A stretch of DNA of 64,000 nucleotides from Cryptomeria japonica. Its lineage: Eukaryota; Streptophyta; Pinopsida; Cupressales; Cupressaceae. Position numbers and translations under genes: made by a program. Of the stretch, positions 35,618 to 47,349 are shown piece by piece. A model generated the notes under the pieces. The model worked only from the letters and a program-made list of their open reading frames with translations. It did no database searches and had not been told where the DNA came from. The stretch spans positions 880,001,220 through 880,065,219 of the forward strand of contig NC_081409.1 in assembly GCF_030272615.1 (NCBI RefSeq). Reading direction: 5' to 3'. Each line of letters starts with the position of its first letter. Position 1 is the first letter of the stretch.

Positions 35618-35745
35618 GAGCTTGAGTTGTGTTACAAACTGATATGGAACTTGAGTTGTGTTACAAGTTGATATGAAACTTGATTTGTGTTACAAGTTGA
35701 TGTGATGTGAAACTTGAGTTGTGTTACAAGTTAATATGATTTGAT
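35618..35745 (+). repeat. About 29-34-bp tandem repeat in the PMD intron
   Basis: CTTGAGTTGTGTTACAAGTT, followed by GATATGAAA, repeats four times (starts 35621, 35650, 35679 and 35713). Confidence 0.8.
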
Positions 35746-37929
35746 GAATTGATATGGTGTGAAATTTGATTTAGATTTTTCAAAGTTTTCAAGTTTTTGA
35801 AATGTTTTTGATTTTGATATCCATATGTTGATGAGGGAACTGATATTTGGACTTGCATTGTGTTTGATAGGAGCGTCTTGGTGTAGTGTAGTCGCGTGAG
35901 TGATTTTTGAGACCGTGGTCATTGATACCATGATTGACACAGGGAGACAGGGATATTATTGATAGGTGTGGTTTGACCTCTTTGCTAGAGATGCCTTGGT
36001 TTATTGTAAACCGGGGTTTGTTGACAGCATTGGTAGAGAGGTGGCATAGTGATACAAACACCTTTCATTTAGCTACAAGTGAAATGACAGTGACACCTGA
36101 GGATTGCTACTGGATTCTGCGGATTCCTATAGTAGGTGCACTACTACCATATGAGCAGACAGAGGAGGGTGGGACCAAGGCATTGCGCCAGATATTTTAG
36201 GATGATACCCTTTGTGGGTATGAGATCCCATGGTAGGAGTTTTTGGATATGGATTACGCTCCCTTGCCATCAATTCTAGCAGGTTTCATTGGTGGTTTTC
36301 TATGTCTCGACCGTAGGTCGAAGGGACTGTCCATTGGATGGGGGTTAGTGCTAGAGGACATGGTGACACAAGGTCGTCGTTTTGCATGGGGATCAGCTAT
36401 GCTGGCCCATCTATATAGGGATCTTCATGAGGTAGTGTACTTGGGATACGATAGTTTATCAACTGGTGTGACACTTCTCTAGGTATGGGCATGGGAGCAT
36501 ATTCCCGCAGCTAAGCCTTTGGCAGATAGGGATAGGCCTATTGGATGTGCTTATGCATATGGGTATAGGGGGATAGTTGTCCAACGCAAGCTGGGCAAAT
36601 TAGAGCATTGGAGGAGAGTGTTGGATGACATTGATATGATCGTCTGGAGACCCTATACAGGTTGTGAGGTTTGGGCTAAGGATGGGATGGAGATGCTGCA
36701 TGTCTTCATGTCTAGGTATCTGATAGGGCGGACACCCTTTTTTATAGACAGATTTTTGCATAGTCGGGTGTTGCGGTAGTATGGGCGACAACAAGGCATA
36801 CCATAGGGAGCATGCCTATATGCTCGATGGAGAAAGGACATCCTAGATTGGGGTCCTACAATTGACAGCACGAAGACAATAGAGGAGTTCTTTCAATTAG
36901 CTGGCTAGATTTGGGATTATGCCCCTGAGATCGTGGATGCAGGGATGACTCATGAGTTTGCAGGGCTCTTTGCAGCACGAGCAGTAGCCAAGATATCTAA
37001 TCCAGTTGAGATGATTCTAGCATTCGATGATGATGAGGAGGTAGATGAGGGAGGGGGGATGGGGGAGGAGGGGATGGAGGAGATGATAGAGGAGGTGGGA
37101 GAGGTCACTGAGTAGTTAGAGGGAGATTGGAGTTGAGGAGGAGAGGAGATAGGGATGGAGACGGTGGTGGGAGGATGATACGGGCAGAGAGAGCTGTTCA
37201 ACGAGTGGTCTTGGATAGAGGGAGAGGGGGTTTGGCGATCAGAGCTGGAGAGGAGGAGCATGTGGAGGAGGTGATAGTAGCGATTGGCGGGTATGAGGAC
37301 ATCTAGCGATTGACTCGGAGGAGGAGGTTAGATGTGTTACCTCCACCAGTGTCGAGGACAGGTAGAGGGACATTGGGTACCCCTTCATAGGTACCCTTGC
37401 AAATGCGGATTCCTACGCATGTGGAGGATGCACAGATTAGATCAATGCAGTTGTCAGTGCAACAGTTGCAGACACAGATGTTGGTGCAGTAGCATCAGAT
37501 TACACAGCTGACCACAGAGTGGGATACTATCTTGGAGCAGTTGGGTCGAGCCGAGGCTCGAGCAGAGGTGGTGGAGAGAGCAGCGGTAGGTGGTCCGATG
37601 AGAGACATCTTGAGAGATCTAGCTTCGAGAGTTAGGGAGGTAGAGTACTACAAGAGACACTATGAGGACGCGGTGCCTAGGGAGCACCGAGTTTCGAGCT
37701 ATACATCCTCGAGATCGAGCCGATCCCGGGAGACGGGGTCAAGGATAAAGAGTAGGGGTGTGACAGGGCCTATTTGGCAGGATCCACCTGGAGATCCAGG
37801 TGCTGGGACATCTACTACGAGACCATCACCATCTGGAGATAGTCATACCTGAGAGACATTGTCTCTATTGTATTTTGATCATTTTGTTATGTTGGTCATA
37901 GACATGACATATTTTGTACATTTGATCAT

Positions 37930-37955
37930 TTTGATATATATATATATATATATGA
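37930..37955. repeat. (TA)n microsatellite
   Basis: Short TATATATATATA run just after the PMD gene. Confidence 0.7.
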
Positions 37956-38071
37956 CACCATTTTTTTGATCCGTATGTGATGTGTTATGGATGATGCTTT
38001 TTATATGATGATGCAATGCTTATGTGATTTTATATGTGATGAATATGATGTGATAATGTAGGATGTATGAG

Positions 38072-38262
38072 ATGTATCTTGAAAATGAGACGTATGATAT
38101 GATATTTTGTGAAATGTATCTTGAAAATGAGATGTATGATATGATATGCTATGAGATGTATCTTAAAAATAAGATGTATGATATGATATGTTGTGAAATG
38201 TATCTTGAAAATGAGATGCATGAGATGATATGCTGTGAGATGTATCTTGATATGCAATTAAT
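38072..38262. repeat. 42-bp tandem repeat, 4-5 copies
   Basis: Unit ATGTATCTTGAAAATGAGAT followed by GTATGATATGATATGCTGTGAG. Starts at 38072, 38114, 38156, 38198 and 38240, exactly 42 bases apart. Because 42 is a multiple of three, the array stays open in frames of both strands (38030-38272); these ORFs are repeat artefacts. It lies between integrase and the 3' LTR, the hypervariable zone of Tat elements. Confidence 0.9.
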
Positions 38263-39399
38263 TGTAAAATGATATGCAACTAATTGTAAAATGATGTGCA
38301 ACTAATTGGTTTTTGAGCATCCTCATTCTGCATTTGTCATCCTGATATAGCCACATGTTATTTTGCTTTCGATATATGCATCATCATTGAGCTTTGATTG
38401 ATCTTGGGATATATTGAAAATTTATACAAGCATAATGGTATAATTGAACAATGATGACCTGAGAAAAATTTACATGATGTTTGATTTTGCAAGATAGCAC
38501 AAGCGTTAAGGTATAATTGAACCAGGACGACTAGAGTGTGGATTGCATATTAACAGACAAGATTAAACCATTTGTATGTGCAAAGTGGAATCATGTCTTC
38601 AGTGATGTGTTGTGAATCACGTCTCGAGACAAGTATCTACATAGTACAAATGATCGCCTCATAGACAGAAGACTAAGAAAAATATTGGAGTTTCCTGATG
38701 TTCTCTAGATTTGAAGCATTGTGGAGAAAATTTAGAGAATCCAATAATTCAAAAAGTCCAAATGCAAAAATAGTCAAAAATTTATGTAAAATGCAACATG
38801 TGACACTTTAGAAAATCATCCATTGTATTTCTTTTATGATTCTTGTTTTAGCGATCAATGTTTTGCTTTATGATTTGTGTGAGTTTTTGGGTTGTTGGAT
38901 ATGATGTTCTGAGTTTGCAAATAGTCTTGATGGTCTAAACATGCTGCGAGTATTTGACGATTATTGCCCCTAGCTAAGTGTACCTCTTGATGCAGGTATG
39001 TATAGTGATTACCAAGCCATGGTGAGATGTGGTGAAAGGCTAGACGGATAAATTAGGATAGTGACTATGCTAAGTATGTCCTGAATGGATATTTGTGATA
39101 AATATCGGGCGATGGCCGATAGTGCTTTACTACGGAGATAAGGATATGGATATAGATAGAGGAGCTATTCTTTCACAATAGCACCTGTTACCAGGTTTTC
39201 ACCAGTTGCTTATATTGTACCTTTTTATTTGCTTTTTCTTGATTTTTTGACTTTTTCCGTGCATTAGACTACTCAAGTGTAGCATTTCTTTAGATGGATG
39301 CTATTAGTTGGTTCGTTGAGCACATCTCCTTATGAAGTTGTTAGCTAATAAGTGCCTGATACATAGATTGATATGATGACATAGGGACCTAACCAGTTA
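38263..39399 (-). other. Tat element 3' non-coding region
   Basis: Sequence between the 42-bp array and the end of integrase. ATGATATGCAACTAATTG-TAAA repeats two to three times at 38255-38307. No ORF recognised. Confidence 0.5.
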
Positions 39400-40372
39400 G
39401 TTTCAAATTTCCCTTTCTTTTCTCGATCTTATTGATTTCTAGGATTTTCTTTGAGTACTAGGTCACCAACATAAAAAATCTAGGGAATGACTTTGTGGTT
39501 GTAGCTTCTACACATGCATTGCTGATATGCTTTGAGATGAGCGTAAGCACACTGGCATCTTTCATCTAATAGTTCAAGTTCTTGTAGTCGGTTAACTCAA
39601 TACTCTTCATCTGGGATTAAGCCTTTCAGAGAGACTTTGAGAGAGGGAATTTCTACCTTCAGTGGTAAAATTGCTTTTGATCCATATACTAATGAGTATG
39701 GTGTTGCTCCTGTAGGTGTACGGATGCTAGTTCTATATGCCCAGAGTGCTGGATTAAGATGCACATGCCAATCTTTGCCTACCTCATTCACTGTTTTCTT
39801 TAGGATTTTCAATATTGTCTTGTTGGATGATTCTACCTAACCATTCCCCTGTGGGTAGTATGGTGTAGAGAAACGATGTTGTATTTTAAATTTTTCACAT
39901 AGTTCTCAGACATCTTGGTTTTTGAAAGGTCGTCCATTATCGATGATGATGGAGCTTGGAATACCATATCTGTAGATTAGATAATTTAAGATAAAAGAGG
40001 CAATTTGTTTCCCAGTTACTGTAGTCATGGGGACTGCTTCTATCCACTTGGTAAAGTATTCTATTGCAGTTATAATGAACTTGTGTCCATTTGAAGATGA
40101 AGGATGAATACTGTCGACTAAGTCTAGTCCCCATTAACAAAAGGGCCAGGATGTTGTGAATGGCTGCAGTTCCTGTGCTAGTGCATGTATCAGATTGCCA
40201 TGGATCTGGCATTTAGGACACTTTTTTGCAAAGTGATAAGAATCATTCTTAGAAGCTTTTTAGCAAGAGTAGTACCACTCGAATGTGTGCCATAGATACC
40301 TTTGTGAAGCTCATGTAAAGCGGAGTCAGATTCATTACGGTCAAGGCAACAAAGAAGAGTACCATCTAGACC
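39400..40372 (-). pseudogene. Tat integrase
   Basis: Minus strand. The N-terminal H2C2-like zinc region is recognisable (ALHELHKGIYGTHSSG, CPKCQIHGNLIH). The core has GLDLVDSIHPSSSNGHKFII (first Asp), SSIIIDNGRPFKN (second Asp) and YPQGNG*VESSNKTI (Glu, just after an in-frame TAG). The C-terminal part reads LWAYRTSIRTPTGATPYSLV and VEIPSLKVSLKGL, then HKVIP*IFYVGDLVLK. The D-D-E residues are all present, but frame changes near 40230-39940 and stops TAA, TAG and TGA break it. No chromodomain is seen, as expected for Tat. Confidence 0.85.
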
Positions 40373-41113
40373 TCAACAGTACAAAGTATCAACAGTAAGG
40401 GTATAATGGGTAGCTTGTCGGATAAAGTTATGTTTTTGGTTTTGGGACAAGTCAATGGGGAGGATATTGGTCTTAAGATACTCATATATCGTTCCATATA
40501 AGGGGGAGTCTGAACCAGTTAAGGGGTAGATAACATGGGATTCCGAATGGTCATAGGCTGGGGAGAACAGTTGCTCTACCAGAAACTCGTAACGACTCTG
40601 TTGTTCTGGAATTTGTAGTAATGAAGCGATAGTAGCCACTGCATCAGCTACTTTGTTATTCAACCTTGGTATTTGCTCGAAGGTGATGTGTACAAAATAT
40701 TTCTTGAAGTCATCCACCATTCGCTTGTAGGGTAGCAATTTGTCATCCTTTGTCTGATAGTTGTTGTTGATTTGATTGATGACTAATTGTGAGTCTCCGT
40801 AGACCTTTAACTCTGTGATTTTCCAATCTACGGCCATTTTGATGCCTATAACCAATGCCTCATATTCAGCCACATTATTTGTGCATGGGAACATAAGCCT
40901 ATATGATCTTGGTATAGTGTGTCCTTCAGGAGTGATGAATAGAATGCCAACACCTGAACCATGTTGTGTGTAGGATCCGTCAAAGTATAGGGTCCATTGT
41001 TTGGTAGAAATAGAAAGAATGTCCCTATCTAGAAATTTAATCTCCATAGTTTGTTTTCTCCGTAATGGTGCTTCTGCTAGTTGATCTGCTATTACTTGTC
41101 CCTTGACAGCTCT
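40373..41113 (-). pseudogene. Tat second RNase H (archaeal-type, aRNH)
   Basis: Open frame 41047-40373 plus its upstream lead (AVKGQVIADQLAEAPL). WTLYFDGSYTQHGSGVGILF carries the first Asp, NNVAEYEALVIGI the Glu, LKVYGDSQLVINQ the Asp and NNKVADAVATIASLL the last Asp, so the DEDD set is complete. This is the additional RNase H that Tat elements carry beyond the normal gypsy RNase H. The domain is intact, but the polyprotein is split by TGA between this ORF and the upstream RNase H. Confidence 0.9.
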
Positions 41114-42664
41114 TCACTCCATATAGTGGATATCAAATTCACTGAGAATCATGACCCATTTAGCCAATCGGCCTATAAGAGCTGCTTTGCTGAGTAAATA
41201 TTTTAGAGGATCAATTTTTGCAACTAGCTTAATTGTGTGAGCTAGCATGTAGTGGCGGAATTTTTGAGAGGTGAAGACCACAGCCAAACAAACTTTCTCA
41301 ATAAAGGTGTAATTTAGCTCATAGCCGTTCAATGTCCTATTGATGTAGTATACTGCTCATTCCTTGCCTTGTTGATCTTCTTGTGCTAATAGTGCCCCCA
41401 GAGATTTATCTATTGTCAAAATGTAGAGAATAAGTGGCTTTCCTGCTATCGATGGTACCAGAACTGGTGGGTTCATCAGATATTGCTTGATTTGATAGAA
41501 GGATTCAACACACTTGGCTTCCCATCTAAACGATACATTTTTATGTAGCAGATGATTGAATGGTAGACTCTTATCTGCTAGTTGAGCGATGAATCGCCTG
41601 ATTGATTGGAGTCGTCCTTGTAGCGACCTAAGCTGGCTAATATTCTTTGGTGGTGGCATTTCCATGATGGCTTGTACCTTTGCTGGATCCACTTCAATAC
41701 CCTTAGTTGAAACTATGTAATTGAGTAATTTGCCTGATGTAACCCCAAAGACACACTTCTTAGGGTTGAGCCTGACTTGGAAATTTTCCAATCGTTCAAA
41801 AATGTTTTCTAAGATGCTTAGATGTTCTGCTCTGGTGAAGGATTTAGCTAGTAAATCATCCACATAGTCTTCCATGAAGGTATGCATCATATCATGAAAG
41901 ATTGTTGTCATTGCTCGTTGATAAGTTGCTCCTACATTCTTTAAGCCAAAAGGCATGACATTCCAACAATATGTTCCCCAAGGATAGGTGAATGTTGTTT
42001 TATCTTGATCCTCTGGAGCGATCTTGATTTGGTTATATCCTAAAAAACCATCCATTAGTGATAACATTGCATGGCATGCTGTGAGGTCTACAATGATGTC
42101 AATACTTGGTAAAGGAAAGTCATCCTTTGGACAGGCATTGTTGACATCTCTAAAATTTGTGCATATTCTGATACTGCCATCTGGTTTTGAAACTGGTATG
42201 ATTTTGGAAATCCATTCTGTATAGTCGATGGGTCGGATAAATCCAACATCTAATAGTTTTTTTAGTTCAACTTTGACCATGAGTGCCACATGTGGATTCA
42301 TCTTTTGCAGTTTTTTCTTAACCGGTTTAGGTCCTAAAGCCATAGACAAGTGATGTATGATTAATTGTGGATCAATCCCGAGCATATCTGCATATGCCCA
42401 AGCAAAGTTGATTTTCTTTTCTTTAAAAAAATTGATAAATTTTGACCTTTCTGCTTCTGTCAGAGATTCTGCAAGGTGTGTATTTTTGGCTACTTTTGTA
42501 GTACCAATGTTGATTGATTGAGTGGGCTCAATCAATATGGGTGATCACTCATGAAAATGTTCAGGAAGATTGTGAAGTCTCCCATCTTTAGGTGCCTCAA
42601 AAAGGTTTTCACCCTCAGATGCATCCTTTATTTTTACTATTTTGTGATCTAGAGCTGCCATTGA
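41114..42664 (-). pseudogene. Tat reverse transcriptase and gypsy RNase H
   Basis: Minus strand. LLDVGFIRPIDYTEWISKII and VSKPDGSIRICTNFRDVNNA open the RT. LSLMDGFLGYNQI contains the first catalytic Asp and FMEDYVDDLLAKS the YVDD box, so the active site is intact. FGLKNVGATYQRAM and NPKKCVFGVTSGKLL are also typical. The gypsy RNase H follows (LGALLAQEDQQGKE, then ELNYTFIEKVCLAVV and HYMLAHTIKLVAKID). The frame is interrupted by TGA at 41359-41357 (GKE*AVYY, probably once CGA), TGA at 41116-41114 and stops near 42540. Otherwise in one frame from about 42535. Confidence 0.9.
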
Positions 42665-42928
42665 CTAGTTTTCAGCATCAGATCCTTTATTTGGTTTATT
42701 TTTGCGACTGAGAGACGTGGCACCCTCCTGATTGTAGATATCATTATTTTGTTTACTGGTAGAGTTTGTTTCTGGGTTGACAGTACATAAGTAATGGATA
42801 ATGGATTCATCATTCGGGAAAATTGGTATATCATGAATTTCGAGTTCATCCCAATCTATGAGGTCCGGAAAGACAAGTGGTAAGGAATGGGTCAGTGCAA
42901 GAAGATGAGTCCACTTTTTGGCCAAAAA
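42665..42928 (-). pseudogene. Tat pol linker before RT, right after the nested insertion
   Basis: Continues the frame that ends at 52931 across the nested element: ...LENALH | FLAKKWTHLLALTHSLP... is in frame when 42929-52930 is left out. Acidic linker of unknown role (LVFPDLIDWDELEIHDIPIF). Ends at TAG (42667-42665). Confidence 0.75.
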
Positions 42929-43154
42929 GTGGAAGTGTTTTCCCTATTTTTCAGATTTTGTCTCACTTGAGCTTAAATTTTGAAACACTTAGAGATTGAA
43001 TCTTGGAAAAAGTTAGTAATATAAAAGATAGCTCTCTGAGTGTACTTTTCAAATATGTAATTTATTTTAATACCCACATAATAAAAAATAACTTTTTGAA
43101 TGAAGTTCTAAAAACTATGTTTTAAAAATGCCTGTTTCAGGACCATACCATGCA

Positions 43155-43350
43155 TGTGTACGACCCACACTTTTTGACACAATTAAAATTATTTTCTCAA
43201 ACCATTTTGGGAAATGGTTTGTAACACACTGAAGATTGATGAGCATATTTTTCTGTATTTTTTTTTCAAATATTTTTTTTTTAATTAATTTTTTAATGGC
43301 CGCAATTATCTTTTTAAAAATTTGATGTGTACGACCCACATAATTTGACG
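43155..43350. repeat. Two copies of TGTACGACCCACA-type motif
   Basis: GTGTACGACCCACACTTTTTGAC (43156-43178) and GTGTACGACCCACATAATTTGA (43327-43348), about 170 bases apart in the left part of the nested element, within otherwise very AT-rich DNA. Confidence 0.6.
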
Positions 43351-43764
43351 TAAACTTGGTATTTTTTGAATTTTTTTTTTTAAATTGAAAAGAATTTTGT
43401 GTAGATTGATGACATATAATTTTTTTTTCAAAATTCATTAAAATAAATAAGTTATTAAATTAAGAAAATTAGTTAATATTTCAAATTTATGACCCTGATT
43501 TAGTATAAATTAAATGAAAAATAGTTAAAATAATCAATTTTTAAATTAATTTACATATTTAGAATCTAGATAGTATAATCTGAAATGGGTTTCAATTCCG
43601 TATAAAAATTCTTTGATTAGAGGCACGTAAACTATTTCATTTCATCATATTTGTGCTTTCATTCATGGAGCTTTGAATTTGCAGGTTCATGTCTCAGGTG
43701 TGGCCATCCTAGGCCTATCTCGGGCCTAATCCCGAGGCAAGTGGCGGGTTGTGAATTCAAATTT

Positions 43765-43915
43765 CGCATAACAGGGGCCCGTTTCATTTTTTGCCCGTTG
43801 GATTTAACAACGGGCCCCCGTTTTGAAAACGGGGGCCCATTATTTAAATAACGGGCCCTCGTTATTAAAACGAGGACCCGTTATTAAAATAACGGGCCCC
43901 CGTTTCTAAATAACC
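43765..43915. repeat. Left subterminal GGGCCC array of the nested element
   Basis: At least six head-to-head units built on AACGGGCCCCCGTTTT / AAAACGGGGGCCC, alternating orientation and separated by short AT-rich spacers (TTATTTAAATAA). It is GC-rich in a very AT-rich setting and matches the right array at 52685-52930. Likely binding sites for an element-encoded protein (inference). Confidence 0.75.
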
Positions 43916-44051
43916 GCTACTGTAAAAAAAAAGAAGATTGCATCGATTTACCACACTATCATTGAAATCCGTACTGACAAAGATTTTTTACATCATTTGG
44001 CAGTACTTTTTAATATTTTTTACACGATTTTTTGAAGACGAGTTTGTAAAA

Positions 44052-47000
44052 ATGGGTTCTAAGCAACGTCAAAAGAAGAAAAAGAGGACAATGACAGTGG
44101 ATGAAATTCAAGCACAAAGAGAGAAGGAGGCAAAACACCAAAGAGATCGAAGATCACAACAACGACAATTGAATAACACTTCTGAAGCATCTAGTTCAGT
44201 GCCCGTTGTAGATGAGACCATTGAAGACATCATGATGGATGCAAGAAATGTAGAACCACACACGGGTATGACTGTTGATGCAAATGTTGATGTGGATGCG
44301 AATCCTGGTATGTTTTTAAATCCTGATGACTGTGATGCCAATCAAATTGCTGATTTAAATGAAGCTGGATATAAATTTCATACACCAATACGAAAAGAAA
44401 TAAAAATTGAAAATATTACACCACCATCTCTAAAAGAAAATGAATGTAATTTGTTTACTATTGATAGCAATGTGCTGGATAATCTTAATGGGTTAGTTTC
44501 TTGGAGACAAATCAGAACACATGCAAATAGATTATATAAACAATTTTTCTATAATAAAAAGTTAGGATTCTAATGTCAATTAATGCTACAATCAATAAAA
44601 ATGTTAAAAATGCGTAAAGTCATGAAAAAAATAGGTATTTATGCAAAACCAAAAAGAAAAGATGAATCATATAAGCAAGTTGTATCTACTGTTGCCAGTG
44701 CCATCAATTCTATAGGAAAAACAAGTCAATCTAAAGATAAGAATGCAGCACGTAGAGTTATAACGACTGCTATAGTTGACAAAATGATTGTTAATAAAAG
44801 AATGTTAAGTGATATAAGTGGCTATTTGAACTTACATCGTAGAACCTTGTCAAGAGCGGCCAAAAGAAGAGACACAATTGAAATTGATCCACTAAACCAT
44901 TGTTGGAGTTTTAGTGGTAGACTTCAAAGGTCGGACATGAAATTAAATGATGAAACTAAACAATTAATTACAAAATTTTGGCATGATAACACTAGAGTTT
45001 CATCAAATGTTAGAGATGTTTTAAAGTTAAGGGTGGGATCAAAAATTTGTGATCCTCATCCAAAACATCTTCTTGACATGACTCAAACTGAATTCTTTAA
45101 AAAATTTAGTGATGAATCTGTGTTAATGAATTTACGAATTAGTCAAAGATCATTTGAAAAATGCAAACCCTAGTATGTTAAAATCAATAAACAAAGAATA
45201 TCTTGTTGTTGTAAAACTCATGTCCAGTTTCGTTACTATTATGATGTTTTTCGATATATTCGTTGTATGTTGCATGGTAATGATCTTGTGCAGGATTGTG
45301 GTGTTTATGTTCCACCTAAAACTATAAAAGATTTTATTGGAAGTTTATTTTGTAAACCACCTAATGAACAATTATTTCTTTCCAGTTCATGCATTTATGG
45401 TCTTTGCAATTTATGTGGGAACTATTCTTCGATAGGTGAATGTTTGCATGAACATGTTTCATCTGAGTTTGGACAAAAAATGGTTGATGTTAGGAGATTT
45501 AAAAATATAGAATACCCTCTAAAGGATGGAAAGATGGGGAAACGTTTAGAATTGATTACAAAACAGAATAGTGTGAATGCATTTATTAGTGAGTTTAAAA
45601 CTCATATTGTTCCAAAATATGTGAAACATTCCCAACATGCCCGATGGCTTGATGGACAGTTTCGCATATGCAAGAACACATTTCCAGTTGGAACAATAGT
45701 ATCAGTTGTGGATTTTGCAGAAAATTATACTCTAAAACCACAAGAGGAAATTCAATCACAATACTACAACTAAGTGCAAGTGGCCATATTTGTGCACATT
45801 ATATATAGACATGACCATGACAGTACAGAAGATAACAGAAATTTTTTGAGGGAGTATCATTTCTATGTAAGTGATAATCGATTACACTCTTCAGAGTTTG
45901 TCCAACATTGCTTCGAGGTATTTTATGATAATCTTAAGGAAAGAGAAATTGACATGAAACAACATATGATATGGTCAGATAACTGCATTGGACAATTAAA
46001 AAATGCAAGAATGTTTTATTGGCTATGCAAAGTTCACAAGATAACCAATGTCCAACATTTATGGAGTTTTTTTGAAGCGGGACATGGTAAGGGGGAACAC
46101 GATGGAGACGGTGCCTGTATAAAAAGAGCTCTTGCTAGAGAACAATTGAAATTCGAGGATGCAGTGAAATTCAGAGATGCTCATGCAGTTGTAGATTGGT
46201 GCAATTCAAAGTTGTCAAAAGGATCAACTGAAAACTCTGCAATTCGACATTTCTTCTGGTTGATAGAGGAAGATAGTATTCCTATTCGGCATGATTGTAA
46301 TACCATCATTGGATCAGCTAAATGGCATTCGTTTAAGAGTTATAATTCAAACACATGGACTATATTCACAAGGCAACTTGCTTGCTTTTGTCAGTTTTGT
46401 GTTTCCGGAGATTGGGAATTTTGTGAGAATAAAGAATGGGTTGAAGAATGGCAACAAAGATCATTGACACCCATAGATGCAAATGATCTGCATGAAAGAA
46501 CTGATGAAGATATGGATCAAATGTTTGCATCAAATGACTATGATCGCATTTCAGATCTTATACAACAAGGTAAAATTATTTTTGAAATTTGTTTTGATTT
46601 ATTAAATAGTACATAAATTTATGAAATCTTACAGTGTATATTTTTGTTTTTATTTCTCATTAAATATTAAAATAAAATTGTTTTGTGCACAGGACATGTC
46701 TATGCTGTTGTTGCACTAGAGGACAATGAAGAGGGGACAGAGTATTGGTTGGCTCGATGTGTAGAGCCAAAACATAAGCTAACTACTCCTCGAGTAGATG
46801 ATGATGGTTATGACTATCCAACAAGATCTGTGGTTGTTGTTGGCACTTGGCTACGCAAATATCTAACAAGAAAGAATGGATTGCCCGCATTTGAAGATTA
46901 TGAATTAGAGAAAAAGATTATACATTACTCGCATTTGGTAGTGGCAACTAATATAAAATTGGATAGATATCGTGGCAGGCCTGCTAATAAACAATTATGG

Positions 47001-47078
47001 ACTCTCTCTATGGAAGAGCATGAGACAATTATAGATGCTTTGCAAAAGAGAGAGGATGCAGATGGTATAACGGAATGA
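44052..47078 (+). pseudogene. Transposase-like gene of the nested element (967 codons, 3 in-frame stops, 1 intron)
   Basis: One frame from ATG 44052 (MGSKQRQKKKKR, basic) to 46569, then a GT-AG intron (46570-46692) and exon 2 to TGA 47076-47078. Three internal stops, TAA 44571, TAG 45171 and TAA 45771, leave the frame unchanged. Residues about 246-272 look like a helix-turn-helix (SDISGYLNLHRRTLSRAAKR). A Cys cluster (C447, C452, C455, C464) precedes VSVVDFAENY (D554). MIWSDNCIGQLKNARM gives D643, and FEAGHGKGEHDGDGACIKRA gives E682/D684, a plausible D-D-E/D catalytic set on an RNase H fold. Exon 2 (YAVVALEDN, YWLARCVEPK) looks like an SH3/Tudor-like domain. I cannot name the superfamily. Confidence 0.7.
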
Positions 47079-47349
47079 ATCTAGTAAAATTTTGTTTCAG
47101 GTCTACGACAAGTAGAAGGCATCAATGAAAACAAAGTTATTTAAATAGACTGTTTATTTTATTTTAGATATGTCTTCTTGATTACATTTTGTGTACAATA
47201 TACATAAATGAGAGACTACTGGTCAAATTTATGAATGAGATAATTATGTTTTAATCAAGTTCTATTCATTATATTTGTTAAATGATACTTTTTAATTTAG
47301 AATATGTTATAATTATAAGATATGTTTCGATACTTAGTTCATGATGTAT

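Larger units (their letters stand above)
34731..37852 (+). pseudogene. Antisense plant mobile domain (PMD, aminotransferase-like) gene in the Tat element
   Basis: Exon 1 (34731-34805, 25 codons, MPIPYSTHRFEHVWRY...) ends at CCA|GTAAGT. An intron of 1137 bases ends ACACAG (35942) and exon 2 continues in phase. Exon 2 reads GDRDIIDRCGLTSLLEMPWF, LVERWHSDTNTFHLATSEMT and TPEDCYWILRIPIVGA, which match the PMD signature. Then come GFIGGFLCLDRR, VWAWEHIP and IVVQRKLGKLEHWRRVLDD. The frame runs from 35943 to 37115 with no frameshift. Its internal stops are all TAG: 34779, 36198, 36234, 36480, 36777, 36804, 36906 and 37113. An acidic Glu/Gly-rich tail follows. The last ORF (37532-37852; basic/Ser-Arg-rich) is in another frame. 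PMD proteins occur in plant transposons and as host silencing factors. It is convergent with gag-pol. Confidence 0.8.

Noticed and set aside
37533-37852. Separate gene encoding a Ser/Arg-rich protein
   Set aside because: Best read as the frame-shifted tail of the antisense PMD gene; no independent start signal seen.
38030-38272. Overlapping ORFs on both strands with repeated YLENEMYDM / HLIFKIH strings
   Set aside because: Direct result of the 42-bp tandem repeat.
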